Shown here: one piece after another, positions 18,944 through 28,089 of the stretch | How positions within the stretch are numbered: position 1 is the stretch's first letter | Layout of the letters: every line of letters begins with the position of its first letter | NCBI GenBank assembly: GCA_022564295.1 | Contig: JADFLR010000006.1 | Location: 62,001 to 126,000, forward strand | From: Bacteroidota bacterium | GTDB lineage: Bacteria; Bacteroidota; Ignavibacteria; Ignavibacteriales; Ignavibacteriaceae | Direction: 5' to 3' | Length of the DNA: 64,000 nt | Program-made: the position numbers and the translations under genes | The notes under the pieces: generated by a model | What the model was told of the DNA's origin: nothing | What the model saw: only the letters and a program-made list of their open reading frames with translations | Databases searched by the model: none

Positions 18944-20833
18944 CTATTTATTGCTCGAACCCAAATTTATTTTCTTACCTATTAAAAACACAATAGCAAC
19001 TATAACCAGCCCTATCAATCCTAAAGATAAATACGGTGATAAACCAAATGCTGTTGGTATATCGCCTAAAAGCATACACACAACAGCAATTAGTATAGCA
19101 TATGGTAATTGTGTTCTTACGTGATCAACATGATTGCAGCCGGAAGCCATAGAACTTAGAATTGTTGTATCGGAAATAGGTGAGCAATGATCGCCGAATA
19201 CAGCTCCGGCTAAAACAGAACTAATAACTCCTTGCAGAATTAATGTGTTTTCAATTGCATCTAAACCGTATAAACCGGAAACTGAGTGGGACAAAGGAAT
19301 TACGATGGGCATAAGGATAGCCATAGTTCCCCAGCTTGTTCCTGTTGCAAAACTGGTTAATCCTGCTACAAGAAAAATTATTACCGGCAAAAAGTGCGGA
19401 CTGATATTATCACCAATCAAACTTACAATATAGTCTGCTGTTTTCATCTCAACGGTTATTGCACCGATTGACCACGCGAGTGTTAAAATTATTACGGCAA
19501 GCAGCATCGAGCGTAAACCGAAAAACCATGCATCGATGGTTTCACTTAAACTCATAATTTTTTGAGAGAGGATCATAACGGCTGCAACAATGCATGCAAA
19601 AAAGCTGCTCCATAATAATGCAAGATACGAATCGGAATTACTAATTATTTCGCGAATACCATATTCCGAAATTCCCTGTTCTTGTAAAGAATTTATACCT
19701 GTATAAATCAGCCCGATTATTGTCCCAAAGATTATTACAAGAATAGGAATAATACCGTTATACCATTTTGCTTTATCTTCATTTCCAAATATCTCGGATG
19801 TATGAGTTAAATCGGTTTTAGCTTTATCCTCACCGTTAAATAACTTTCCTTCAACTAACGCTCTTCTTTCCGCTTTGTACATCGGACCAAAATCCCGCTG
19901 TAAGTACGAAATAAGAAAAACAAAGAACAGCATTACAATTGGATAAAATCTGTATGGAATTGTTGCTAAAAATGTTGCATAAGCATTAGCATCTGAGCCA
20001 ATCATAGTTAATCCATCTTGTATTAAACCAACTTCATAACCTATCCATGAACTGATAATAAATATACTTGCAACGGGTGCTGCAGTGGCATCAACGATAA
20101 AGGCTAGTTTTTCTCTTGAGATTTTCATCTTATCAGTAACCGGTCGCATTAAATTTCCAACAATTAGCGTGTTTGCATAATCATCAAAAAAGATAACCAA
20201 ACCCGAAAGCCAGGCAGAAATCATTGTTGATTTTCTATTCTTTGCAAATTTTGTAATAACATTTGCTATTCCTCTTGTTCCACCGCTTTTTGATATTAAT
20301 CCAATCACACCGCCAAAAAATAAAGTAAATACTATTATCTGAATATGGGAAACATCTGATATGGAATTGATGATATATTTATCAACTAAACGTAATAAAC
20401 CAGTGAGTGGATTATAATCATATATAAAAACTGCCCCAACGTAAATTCCTAACATCAATGAAAGAATTACCTGCCTGAAAATTAATGCGAATAAAATTGC
20501 AATCAAGGGAGGAATGATGCTTAACAAACCGGGGAACACTCTTACAGAAACCTTTTTAACATTGAATTGGGGTAATATTATATTAAAATTTCCGGTTCCA
20601 TTAATAACAAGAGAAGTATCAATTTTACCATCGGAAGCATTAAGCACAACTTCATCTTTATAAGAATCATTTTGAATAATAACATTAACCGATGATACGC
20701 TGTCAGGAATACCGGAAACAACAAACGAGAATTCAATTCCCTCCAATGCAGTTGAAGAAACCGAAACTGATTGCGGAAATAAAGAACTGCTTATAAAAAG
20801 TATTACAGAATATAATATGAGAAGTTTTTTCAA
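18944..20833 (-). CDS. NhaC-family Na+/H+ antiporter with periplasmic N-terminal domain
   Basis: 629 residues. A signal peptide (about 1-22) and a ~75-residue beta-rich extracytoplasmic domain precede the first transport helix at about 103 (GLLSIIPPLIAILFALIF). The transporter core has about 11 helices with FFDDYANTLIVGNLMRPVTD and ATAAPVASIFIISSWIG, and later SFATGTSWGTMAILMPIVIPL and AGAVFGDHCSPISDTTILSS, the NhaC-type signatures. It should exchange Na+ for H+, or a malate/lactate pair as in MleN. The added N-terminal domain is unusual for NhaC. The start is TTG, with an A-rich leader and no close ATG. Confidence 0.87.
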   Translation of the reverse strand: MKKLLILYSVILFISSSLFPQSVSVSSTALEGIEFSFVVSGIPDSVSSVNVIIQNDSYKDEVVLNASDGKIDTSLVINGTGNFNIILPQFNVKKVSVRVFPGLLSIIPPLIAILFALIFRQVILSLMLGIYVGAVFIYDYNPLTGLLRLVDKYIINSISDVSHIQIIVFTLFFGGVIGLISKSGGTRGIANVITKFAKNRKSTMISAWLSGLVIFFDDYANTLIVGNLMRPVTDKMKISREKLAFIVDATAAPVASIFIISSWIGYEVGLIQDGLTMIGSDANAYATFLATIPYRFYPIVMLFFVFLISYLQRDFGPMYKAERRALVEGKLFNGEDKAKTDLTHTSEIFGNEDKAKWYNGIIPILVIIFGTIIGLIYTGINSLQEQGISEYGIREIISNSDSYLALLWSSFFACIVAAVMILSQKIMSLSETIDAWFFGLRSMLLAVIILTLAWSIGAITVEMKTADYIVSLIGDNISPHFLPVIIFLVAGLTSFATGTSWGTMAILMPIVIPLSHSVSGLYGLDAIENTLILQGVISSVLAGAVFGDHCSPISDTTILSSMASGCNHVDHVRTQLPYAILIAVVCMLLGDIPTAFGLSPYLSLGLIGLVIVAIVFLIGKKINLGSSNK

Positions 20834-20935
20834 TTTTTTTTCAGATGAGATTAAAAATCATATATTAGAAATCATATTAAATTAAATATAACTCCTTGCA
20901 GAAATAATTCAAAAATAATTATTATTTTTGTTTTT

Positions 20936-21282
20936 ATAGATGAGTTCACTTAACAGAACTAATGAAAACCGTTAAAACGGTTCAAGTCTTTTTTTGGTTT
21001 TCACTAACTCACGACTTAAGAGTCTGTTGCAGAACTATTTTATGTCAATCTGAATCCCGATTTGCCTGCGTGAAGCAAGTTTATCGGGATGAAGAATCTC
21101 ACATTTATTAAGGTTGAGATTCTTCATTTCGTAACGCTCCATTCAGAATGACAATTCAGACTTGTACAGCACAGACTTAAATCGTGGGCTAATAAGAACT
21201 TAACAAAATGATTAACCGTTTCAACAGTTTATAAGTTTTTTATTCCTACAAATAATTGTTTTTTTAAGTGACCTCATAGATG
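20936..21282. mobile_element. MITE-like element with terminal inverted repeats, carrying a nested palindrome
   Basis: A gene-free, nested palindromic element. Its left end GAGTTCACTTAA (20942-20953) and right end TTAAGTGACCTC (21264-21275) are inverted copies matching at 11 of 12 positions. The pentamer-rich direct repeat ATAGAT(G) flanks both ends (20936-20942 and 21276-21282), as expected of a target-site duplication. Inner segments also pair: CACGACTTAAGAGTCTGT near 21009 against the complement of the region near 21175, and AACCGTT copies on both arms. A second, unrelated palindrome (21044-21152) occupies the centre. No transposase is encoded, so movement would need a related insertion sequence elsewhere. 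Confidence 0.65.
21044..21152. repeat. Palindromic repeat of the GTCAtnCTGAA-ended family, nested
   Basis: Begins GTCAATCTGAAT and ends ATTCAGAATGAC. The centre has GAAGAATCTCA and its complement TGAGATTCTTC around a short AT-rich loop. Its ends resemble those of the repeats at 36843, 38130, 48355 and 59950. It lies inside the MITE-like element, implying sequential insertion. Confidence 0.65.
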
Positions 21283-21296
21283 TAACCTGAAATGCT

Positions 21297-22454
21297 ATGT
21301 ATAAAAATCTATTAATAATATTATTTGCGCTACTTTTTCTTTATTCCTGTTCTGAAGAACCAAAGGAAGAAGAGCCGGAAAAGATTAATGGAAAGATATT
21401 AAACAAACTTGTTGAAGATGCTCTTTGGGGCAGCGAAAAAGCCAACTACCAGTTATCCGGTTTTGTAAAATCAGATACTCCTCCGCCTGATGAATATAAC
21501 CAGCTTAAAATTGACAGCGCTGTTACTAAAGAAGGCATAAAATTTTATTCGATTCTTATCGAATATCCCAACCCGCTTCATAATGCGTTAGCTGTTTATG
21601 ATGAAAATCTTTTATTATATCTTCTTGATAGTTCTCTCAACGGAAATATTGTAACTGAATGGAAGAACATATCCGGTAAACTTTATTTAATCGCATCTGA
21701 AAATTTTGTATCGAAAGACCTTCTTAAACTTTCAAGATTATCACTTTACAGGATGATTAATGGGAGATTCTATCTGGTATTCCACTCATTTACAAAATTA
21801 GATAAAGCAGGTAAAATTTATCAGCAATCAATTGAGAACATTGACGATAATAACATAGTTACAATATTGTCCTCTAATCAAAAAACGAAATTAGATAACA
21901 AAAAAGATACTTTTAATTTTAATTCTTCTAAGCATAAGTATATAAGTGAGAAAGATGTATTTACAAACTTTGTACTTAATGAAATAAAGAGTGCAAAATG
22001 GACTATAGAAAAACCGGAATTGAAATTAGAAACGATAAAGAAGAAAGAGCAAACTATTGAATACGCTCCTGTTGAATTGAACGGTTATCAGGTTACACTT
22101 AACTTTGATTGGAACAATCCGATTGGTATAGCAGTTACCGATCATTTGATAAGCAGGTTGGAAGGAGTACTTTATATTAACGATAAAATCGGGGCAACAA
22201 TTACCATCATTCAATTACCGGAAGGAAGTACTGCTTCCCAGTTCGTAAAATATAAATTTGGTAAACCAACTAAAGGTGATTACCGTGTACGCTCAACAGA
22301 AATAATTGAATCGGGGAAAAATTATATTCAGTTTTTCGAGCATTCGTGTGCAAATAAAACTTTTATTCTTCTTCTCCAAACTCCGAAATACACTCATAAT
22401 AAAAATAAACATATCTATAAAGAAATCGCCACGTCATTTTTTGTTGAGTGTTGA
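21297..22454 (+). CDS. Lipoprotein of unknown function
   Basis: 385 residues with a lipoprotein signal peptide: a hydrophobic stretch to residue 14 followed by LYSC, with Cys18 as the lipidation site, then an acidic linker SEEPKEEEPEK. No known domain is recognised in the rest, which is mixed alpha/beta and lacks further membrane segments. It was probably sorted to the periplasmic side of a membrane. Its start lies only 15 bases beyond the MITE-like element, so the native promoter may have been displaced or supplied by that element. It overlaps the next gene by one base (TGATG). Confidence 0.75.
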   Translation: MYKNLLIILFALLFLYSCSEEPKEEEPEKINGKILNKLVEDALWGSEKANYQLSGFVKSDTPPPDEYNQLKIDSAVTKEGIKFYSILIEYPNPLHNALAVYDENLLLYLLDSSLNGNIVTEWKNISGKLYLIASENFVSKDLLKLSRLSLYRMINGRFYLVFHSFTKLDKAGKIYQQSIENIDDNNIVTILSSNQKTKLDNKKDTFNFNSSKHKYISEKDVFTNFVLNEIKSAKWTIEKPELKLETIKKKEQTIEYAPVELNGYQVTLNFDWNNPIGIAVTDHLISRLEGVLYINDKIGATITIIQLPEGSTASQFVKYKFGKPTKGDYRVRSTEIIESGKNYIQFFEHSCANKTFILLLQTPKYTHNKNKHIYKEIATSFFVEC

Positions 22455-22756
22455 TGTATAAACTACTTTTCTTTTTACATAAAACTGATGATGAAGATGT
22501 TATTCAATTTTTTAAAGATAATACCGTTAAAAAATTAGAGAAATTAATCGGGGAAGATGTTGGTATTGCCTATGTCGAAAGCAACCTGCTTCTGGAACAA
22601 AAGTTTACTTATTATTGTGAGATATCGGTATCCTCCAAAGAGGAAATGGATAGGATAATGCACAGCAAAGCCGGAAAGGAATTAAATAAAAGTTTGATGG
22701 ATTTTCATAAAAACATAACAGTTATTGCTGTAAATTATAATCAAGAAAAGAAATGA
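22454..22756 (+). CDS. Small conserved-looking protein of unknown function
   Basis: 100 residues from the ATG at 22454, which shares its A with the TGA of the lipoprotein gene; a GTG two codons earlier is unlikely. Strand-helix-strand spacing (YKLLFFLHK, KLEKLIGEDVG, YYCEISVSS, ITVIAVNY) suggests a ferredoxin-like, dimeric alpha/beta-barrel fold, such as EthD or antibiotic-monooxygenase-type proteins, but no catalytic motif is visible. It overlaps sixA by 4 bases (ATGA), so the three genes form a coupled operon. Confidence 0.65.
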   Translation: MYKLLFFLHKTDDEDVIQFFKDNTVKKLEKLIGEDVGIAYVESNLLLEQKFTYYCEISVSSKEEMDRIMHSKAGKELNKSLMDFHKNITVIAVNYNQEKK

Positions 22757-23223
22757 ATATTTTTCTAATAAGGCACGGTAAAGCTGAACCCGCATCCCAA
22801 GGGAAAAAAGATATTGACAGAGAACTTACAGAAGAAGGCATAAGTATAATTAAACGATCAGTCGGGTTCTGGAAAAATGGAATAATAAGTTTCGATTTTA
22901 TAGTTACATCTCCTTTTAAAAGAGCCGTTCAAACTGCAGAAATTATTGCTGAATTGATGAATTATAAAAACGATTTAATTAAAGACAGCGCTTTATCACC
23001 GGGCAGCAGCACCCGTTCTGTAATTCAATTAGCGGAAGCGCTAAACGCTGATAACATTGCTTTCGTAGGACATCAGCCGGATATGAGTTATCACATTTCT
23101 TCTTTAGTTTGTAACTCACAATTGAACTTAAAATTCTCTCCGGTATCAATTGCAAAAGTATCATTCAATGGAAAGCCCAAACCGGGGAAAGGAATATTAG
23201 AATTTTTATTGCCGCCCTTATAA
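22753..23223 (+). CDS. sixA: SixA-type phosphohistidine phosphatase
   Basis: 156 residues of the histidine phosphatase superfamily. The RHG motif (IRHGKAEP at residues 7-14) supplies the phospho-accepting histidine; VTSPFKRAVQTAEII holds the second phosphate-binding arginine, and FVGHQPDMS carries the second catalytic histidine. It is the short SixA form, which lacks the alpha-helical insertions of phosphoglycerate mutases. SixA dephosphorylates histidines on HPt or PTS-type proteins. A large HPt-containing hybrid kinase lies at 24396-27857, but there is no proof that it is the partner. Confidence 0.85.
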   Translation: MNIFLIRHGKAEPASQGKKDIDRELTEEGISIIKRSVGFWKNGIISFDFIVTSPFKRAVQTAEIIAELMNYKNDLIKDSALSPGSSTRSVIQLAEALNADNIAFVGHQPDMSYHISSLVCNSQLNLKFSPVSIAKVSFNGKPKPGKGILEFLLPPL

Positions 23224-23225
23224 AC

Positions 23226-23318
23226 AAAAAAAGGGCAACCGGCTACACAAACATCATACCTACCGCTGCTTCTTTCCAGACCTGACGGAGTTTAGTAATC
23301 AAATGTTAACCGGCGCCC
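23226..23318 (-). ncRNA. ffs: Signal recognition particle RNA, small bacterial type
   Basis: The minus strand contains GTCAGGTCTGGAAAGAAGCAGC less its final bases within 20 (starts GTCAGGTCTGGAAAGAAGCA), the universally conserved SRP RNA helix 8 with its GGAA tetraloop and asymmetric loops that bind Ffh. The flanks GGGC...CCGGTTA-ACA and TGT-TAGCCGG..GCCC pair into the stem, and a run of seven T closes the gene at 23226-23232. The body is about 86 nucleotides, the size of the short 4.5S-type RNA. It lies between the convergent sixA and methyltransferase genes and is transcribed with the latter's direction. Confidence 0.9.
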
Positions 23319-23390
23319 AATATTTATATAACGGCTTACAAACATTTCATTTTTTCCAATTTAAATCAAGCGCTGGCATTAAAGTTAATT

Positions 23391-24332
23391 TTATTTTTTC
23401 TTCTTCTGTTCTCTTAAAGTATTCCGTTGCCAAAACACACCATGGTTGTAACCCTGAATTTCTTGATTAACTCCAGCCATTTGCAATCTTTTTTCTGCGG
23501 CACAGCAATAATACTCATCCACTTCAATACCGACAAAATTACGCTCAAGTTTTTTTGCCGTAACGGCAGTAGTTCCCGAACCTAAAAACGGGTCAAACAC
23601 TAAATCATTTTTTTTACTGCTTGCAAGAATTATTTTAGCTAAAAGTTTTTCCGGTTTTTGTGTGGGATGGTTTGTGTTTTCAGGCATAGACCAAAACGGA
23701 ACAGAAATATCGGTCCATAGATTCGATGGCGATGTATCGCGGTAATTAATTATTCCGCTTTTCCAATCCTTTGGAGTTCCCTTTTCATCTCTGTAAGGTG
23801 CGAGCACTTTTCTTCTTAATTTTACTTCTTCAATATTAAAAGTAAAGTTCTTTCCTATAGTAAAATACCATATATCTTCTGAGCAGTTTTTCCAGTTGCT
23901 TTGGGCACCTCTTCCTTTTTCTCTTTCCCAGGTTATCCTGTTTCTTACCGTAAGATATTCCATTCCAACATTTAAAATTGCATTTGATGATTTCCAATCG
24001 CCGCAAATATAAACTGAAGCAGAGTCCTTTAATATTCTCACAAGTTTTGAGAACCAACTTTCGAACCAATTTTCATATTTTTCTAAATCCATACTTCTAA
24101 ATGAAACAAGGTTGAATTTTTTATTAAGATTATAAGGTGGATCAATAAACATCAGATCGACAAAATTATCGGGAAGGTATTCAATTGCTTCTTCCAGGTT
24201 TTGATTAACGATTTTATTTTTTATCTGTTTGATGTTTGCTTTTTTATCAAGCCTGATCAACTTACTTTTATGTAAATCAATCTCTTCATCAGAAAGAGTA
24301 AGCGTTTTATTTAGTGATTTTTTAATTTTCAC
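23391..24332 (-). CDS. Orphan beta-class DNA methyltransferase (N6-adenine or N4-cytosine)
   Basis: 313 residues. The catalytic motif IV DPPYNL (about residues 64-69) comes before the AdoMet-binding motif I DPFLGSGTT (about 249-257), the order that defines beta-class enzymes such as HinfI and CcrM methylases. HPTQKPEKLLAKIIL is the motif X region. DPPY favours adenine-N6 methylation. The target sequence cannot be read out. No restriction gene adjoins it (ffs on one side, a histidine kinase on the other), so it is probably an orphan, regulatory or epigenetic methylase. The start codon is GTG (24330-24332). Confidence 0.87.
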   Translation of the reverse strand: MKIKKSLNKTLTLSDEEIDLHKSKLIRLDKKANIKQIKNKIVNQNLEEAIEYLPDNFVDLMFIDPPYNLNKKFNLVSFRSMDLEKYENWFESWFSKLVRILKDSASVYICGDWKSSNAILNVGMEYLTVRNRITWEREKGRGAQSNWKNCSEDIWYFTIGKNFTFNIEEVKLRRKVLAPYRDEKGTPKDWKSGIINYRDTSPSNLWTDISVPFWSMPENTNHPTQKPEKLLAKIILASSKKNDLVFDPFLGSGTTAVTAKKLERNFVGIEVDEYYCCAAEKRLQMAGVNQEIQGYNHGVFWQRNTLREQKKKK

Positions 24333-24395
24333 TCTTTATTATCTATTAAATGTTATTAGATCGAAAAAATGGCGGGTAAATATAACGGACAAATA

Positions 24396-27300
24396 TCAAT
24401 ATTTAATGTTGTGATACTTTTCTTTTAATTTCTTTAACTCTTTTACTACTTTATAAATATGGTCGTGAAGATTTGCATTCAGATCCTGAACCTTGTCATC
24501 AAGTATTTTGTTTGCAGCCGCAATTTCCAATTCGAAACAAAAATTAGAAATGCCTTCTAAACCAAGTGTTAAAGCGCTTCCTTTAAGCTTATGCGTATAG
24601 AATTTTAAATTTGCAAAATCATTATTTTTAATTGCCTCGTCAATCTCCGCAACAAGTATGGGTAAATCGCGTATATAAATTTCAAATAATTCTATCAGGA
24701 AATTAATATCTGCACTTGTTTGTATTTCATTTATAAAAGTTATATTACTTTCATTAATAATTTCCGACTCAACAAACTCATCCTTAATTTTTTCAAGTTT
24801 AACTTCCACTTCATCAGATATTATTTTCTGCCATTTATCCAATAGAGCTCTTAAATCTTCAACACTTATAGGTTTGTTTAAATAATCATCCATACCGGCA
24901 TTTAAGCAAATTTCCCGGTCGTTCTTCATAGTGTCAGCGGTCATTGCAATTATCTTAGGATTTATTTTGGCACCAGAGACCTCGCGAATCCTTTTTGTTG
25001 CATCAATACCACCCATTTTGGGCATTAAAATATCCATAAATATTAAATCATAATCTTTCAGCTTAGCATTTTCTACGGCTTCAAGACCATTGTTTACAAC
25101 ATCAGCTTTATACCCTATTTTTTCTAAAATTTTTAATGCTACTTTCTGATTTACAATATTATCTTCCACGAGCAATATACTTAGCGGTGATACTTTGGGA
25201 GGAGAAACAAAAGCGTCTACACTAAACCTTTCTTTATAGAATTGTTCGGTTTCTATTCCTCCTCCAAAAAGTTTTGCTAATGTTAGATGTAATGATTTTC
25301 TTCTTACCGGTTTAGTAAGTATTTGTACAAAATTGTCGTCCAGATTATTGATTCCATCAATATGTTTCCCCATTTGAGAAAATAAAAGTATAGGAATCTG
25401 TTTCGTATCTTTTTCTCTCAGTAGTTTTATCAATTCGGGGGTGTTAACATTTGAATATTGAATATCAATAAGAACACAATCAATACTTTCTTTATTAATT
25501 GTAGAAAGGAATTCTTCATGACCATTAGGGTAATTTATGGGCAACATACCCCAGTTTTTAAATTGCTCTTCTAAAATATTTAATCTCGTTTGATTTTCAA
25601 CCAGTAAAATAATTCTTTTATTTTCAAATACAGTAAGAGCGGCATAGTGATAAAAATTTGATATATCCTCTACTGCATCAGCGATTAAATCAAAATAAAA
25701 TGTTGTTCCTTTCCCCTCATCACTTTCGACTGACATGCTGCCGCTCATTTTTTCAACAAGCTTTTTGCTTATCACCAACCCAAGTCCGGTACCACCGTAA
25801 TTTCTTGAAGTGGATGAATCAACCTGACTGAAAGGAATGAATAATCTATCCATCTTTTCTTTAGGAATACCAATGCCAGTATCTTTTACGGCAAAGCTAA
25901 GATTGTATCTATTCTGTTCTAACATTTCTGCTGATACTGAAACAAACACCTCACCTTTTTCCGTAAACTTAATAGCATTGCCGATTAGGTTTAACAGGAT
26001 TTGTCTTAACCTCGTTACATCACCACTAATTACAGAAGGCGTACCACGATTAAAATGATAAATCAGTTCAATATTTTTTTCAACAGCTTTCGATGCTAAC
26101 AGTTCAAATGAATCCTCAACACATTCCCGCAAATCAAACGGTTGATTTTCAAGTTCAAGTTTTTCAGATTCAATTTTTGAAAAATCAAGTATATCATTTA
26201 TTATTGCTAATAGCTGCTCTCCGCTCAAACGAATAGTCTGAATAAAATCTTTTTGTATATCATCAAGCACAGTATCTAATAGCAAGCCGGTCATTCCAAT
26301 CACTCCGTTCATTGGAGTTCTTATCTCATGGCTCATAAGTGCAAGGAATTCACTTTTAGCCCTTGTAGCATTTCTTGCTTCTTTAACTGCTTTATCCAGT
26401 TCTTTATTATTCTGCAGAAGAATTTCTCTGAAAAGATTTCTTTTTATTACCGCTCCTATTGTTGATGCCATTGTAACAAGGATTGATTCTTCGTTATCGC
26501 TCCAAGTTCGGTGGGTTTCCATTTCATCAAAACCTATAAAACCCCAATAATTCCCGTCAATCATAATAGGAACAAGTATGATAGATTTAATATTTTTATC
26601 AATAAAATTTTCTCTGTAACTATCTGGCAGATCTTTTATAACATACTTAAGTGTTTTGCCTTTAGAGAAGCTTTCATAAAACTGAAGTGTAGCAAAACGT
26701 GAATATGAAATTTTATAAAACTCGAGATTTCTAATTTGTGACGCGGTTCCTTCCGACGCCCATTCATATACCAAACTAAAATACATCTCACCAGTATCTT
26801 TATTTACCTGATGCTGAAATATATATACCCTCTCAACATCGGCAGCTTTGCCAAGAATACTTAATGCTTCATTAAATCCTTCGCCCTCCACTCTAGAAGT
26901 CATTAAAGCTTTTGTTGCATCTGCAATTCCCTGAAGCAGCTTATCTTTTTTCTGTATTAAATCTTCATTCCCTTTTCGAGTGGTTATATCACTAAAAATA
27001 CTGCACAGATACTTTTTACCTCTAATACTTTGAATAAATGAATTAGAAACTTCAAATTCTTTCTTGTTGCCATTCCATAAATGAGCAGTTGTTTCATACT
27101 TTGTTACTAAACTTTCGGAATTGAATTTATTTAAATACTCACTTAATATTTTTGTTCCGTGTTCCTCATCATAAATGGATGAAATAGGTTGTCCCTCAAT
27201 TTCAAATCGTGATTTGCTAATCATTTTTGCATAAGCTTCGTTACACATGTAAACAATTCCAGTTTCATCGGTCAGGCGCATTCCGTCGTAGGAGTTTTCC

Positions 27301-27857
27301 CAAATTGTTTTAAATGTATTTTCGGATGAACGAAGTTTCTCTTCTGCAATCAGTCTTCCCGAAATATCTCGTATAGTACCCTGCCCCATTCGTTTACCGT
27401 ATACCTCAACAAGTCGTCCCGTTACTTCAACAGGAATTCTAGAACCGTTTTTATGAATGATATCGGCATTAAATACTATTATGTCTTTCTCACGCAGCAG
27501 CTTAGCCATTGATTTAAATGCGGAAGATAATTTCTCCTTCGGTATAAATTCAGCAAATGATTTACCAACAATTTCATCAACTTTGTAACCAAAAAGGTCC
27601 TGGCACGAAGGACTGATATACAGCAGCTTACCTGTTTTTGAAATTCTGAATAATACATCGAGGGAAGAAATGGTTAGCTGTCTAAGGTCTGTGTTCTCAC
27701 GAATAAGTTCAAAAAAGGATTCACTTAAATTACTTAAAAGGTTTTGATACTTTTCACTTAGAATATTTTGTTTAATTAGTTCATCAAGCAGATTTCTAAG
27801 TTCTTCTACTTCATCAACTTTTATTGATAAGCTATTTTCAGCGATTGAGTTAGTCAC
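24396..27857 (-). CDS. Hybrid histidine kinase: PAS-PAS-GAF-HisKA-HATPase-REC-REC-HPt
   Basis: 1153 residues, no membrane segment, so a cytoplasmic sensor. A short coiled coil leads to two PAS domains (about 60-300, with LYISPSCQDLFGY and VYMCNEAYAKMIS) and a GAF domain (about 310-470). HisKA follows with SHEIRTPMNG (His near 510), then HATPase with NLIGNAIKFT, GTGLGLVISKKLVE. A first receiver domain (about 750-870) is degenerate: LIDIQYS replaces the usual phospho-site surroundings. The second is intact (VEDN, FMDILMPKMGG, Asp near 942). An HPt domain ends the protein (THKLKGSALTLG, His near 1088). The whole multistep relay is in one chain, like BarA/ArcB types. Confidence 0.9.
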   Translation of the reverse strand: MTNSIAENSLSIKVDEVEELRNLLDELIKQNILSEKYQNLLSNLSESFFELIRENTDLRQLTISSLDVLFRISKTGKLLYISPSCQDLFGYKVDEIVGKSFAEFIPKEKLSSAFKSMAKLLREKDIIVFNADIIHKNGSRIPVEVTGRLVEVYGKRMGQGTIRDISGRLIAEEKLRSSENTFKTIWENSYDGMRLTDETGIVYMCNEAYAKMISKSRFEIEGQPISSIYDEEHGTKILSEYLNKFNSESLVTKYETTAHLWNGNKKEFEVSNSFIQSIRGKKYLCSIFSDITTRKGNEDLIQKKDKLLQGIADATKALMTSRVEGEGFNEALSILGKAADVERVYIFQHQVNKDTGEMYFSLVYEWASEGTASQIRNLEFYKISYSRFATLQFYESFSKGKTLKYVIKDLPDSYRENFIDKNIKSIILVPIMIDGNYWGFIGFDEMETHRTWSDNEESILVTMASTIGAVIKRNLFREILLQNNKELDKAVKEARNATRAKSEFLALMSHEIRTPMNGVIGMTGLLLDTVLDDIQKDFIQTIRLSGEQLLAIINDILDFSKIESEKLELENQPFDLRECVEDSFELLASKAVEKNIELIYHFNRGTPSVISGDVTRLRQILLNLIGNAIKFTEKGEVFVSVSAEMLEQNRYNLSFAVKDTGIGIPKEKMDRLFIPFSQVDSSTSRNYGGTGLGLVISKKLVEKMSGSMSVESDEGKGTTFYFDLIADAVEDISNFYHYAALTVFENKRIILLVENQTRLNILEEQFKNWGMLPINYPNGHEEFLSTINKESIDCVLIDIQYSNVNTPELIKLLREKDTKQIPILLFSQMGKHIDGINNLDDNFVQILTKPVRRKSLHLTLAKLFGGGIETEQFYKERFSVDAFVSPPKVSPLSILLVEDNIVNQKVALKILEKIGYKADVVNNGLEAVENAKLKDYDLIFMDILMPKMGGIDATKRIREVSGAKINPKIIAMTADTMKNDREICLNAGMDDYLNKPISVEDLRALLDKWQKIISDEVEVKLEKIKDEFVESEIINESNITFINEIQTSADINFLIELFEIYIRDLPILVAEIDEAIKNNDFANLKFYTHKLKGSALTLGLEGISNFCFELEIAAANKILDDKVQDLNANLHDHIYKVVKELKKLKEKYHNIKY

Positions 27858-28089
27858 TCTGATGTTAGTTTATATAAAATTTCTTAATGAATTATTATGT
27901 GAATATAATTTAACACTTTTATTTTAAAATAAATACTTCCAACCTATTATATGAAAATCAGTTATAGAATTTTATGGTTTAAAACTCATAATCTCCCAAT
28001 TTAAATGCAACTAAAAACTCCTTGCTTCACTAAACTCATTTATCTAATTTTCGTTTCCATTTATTAACATTATTAAACGGGAGAATATA

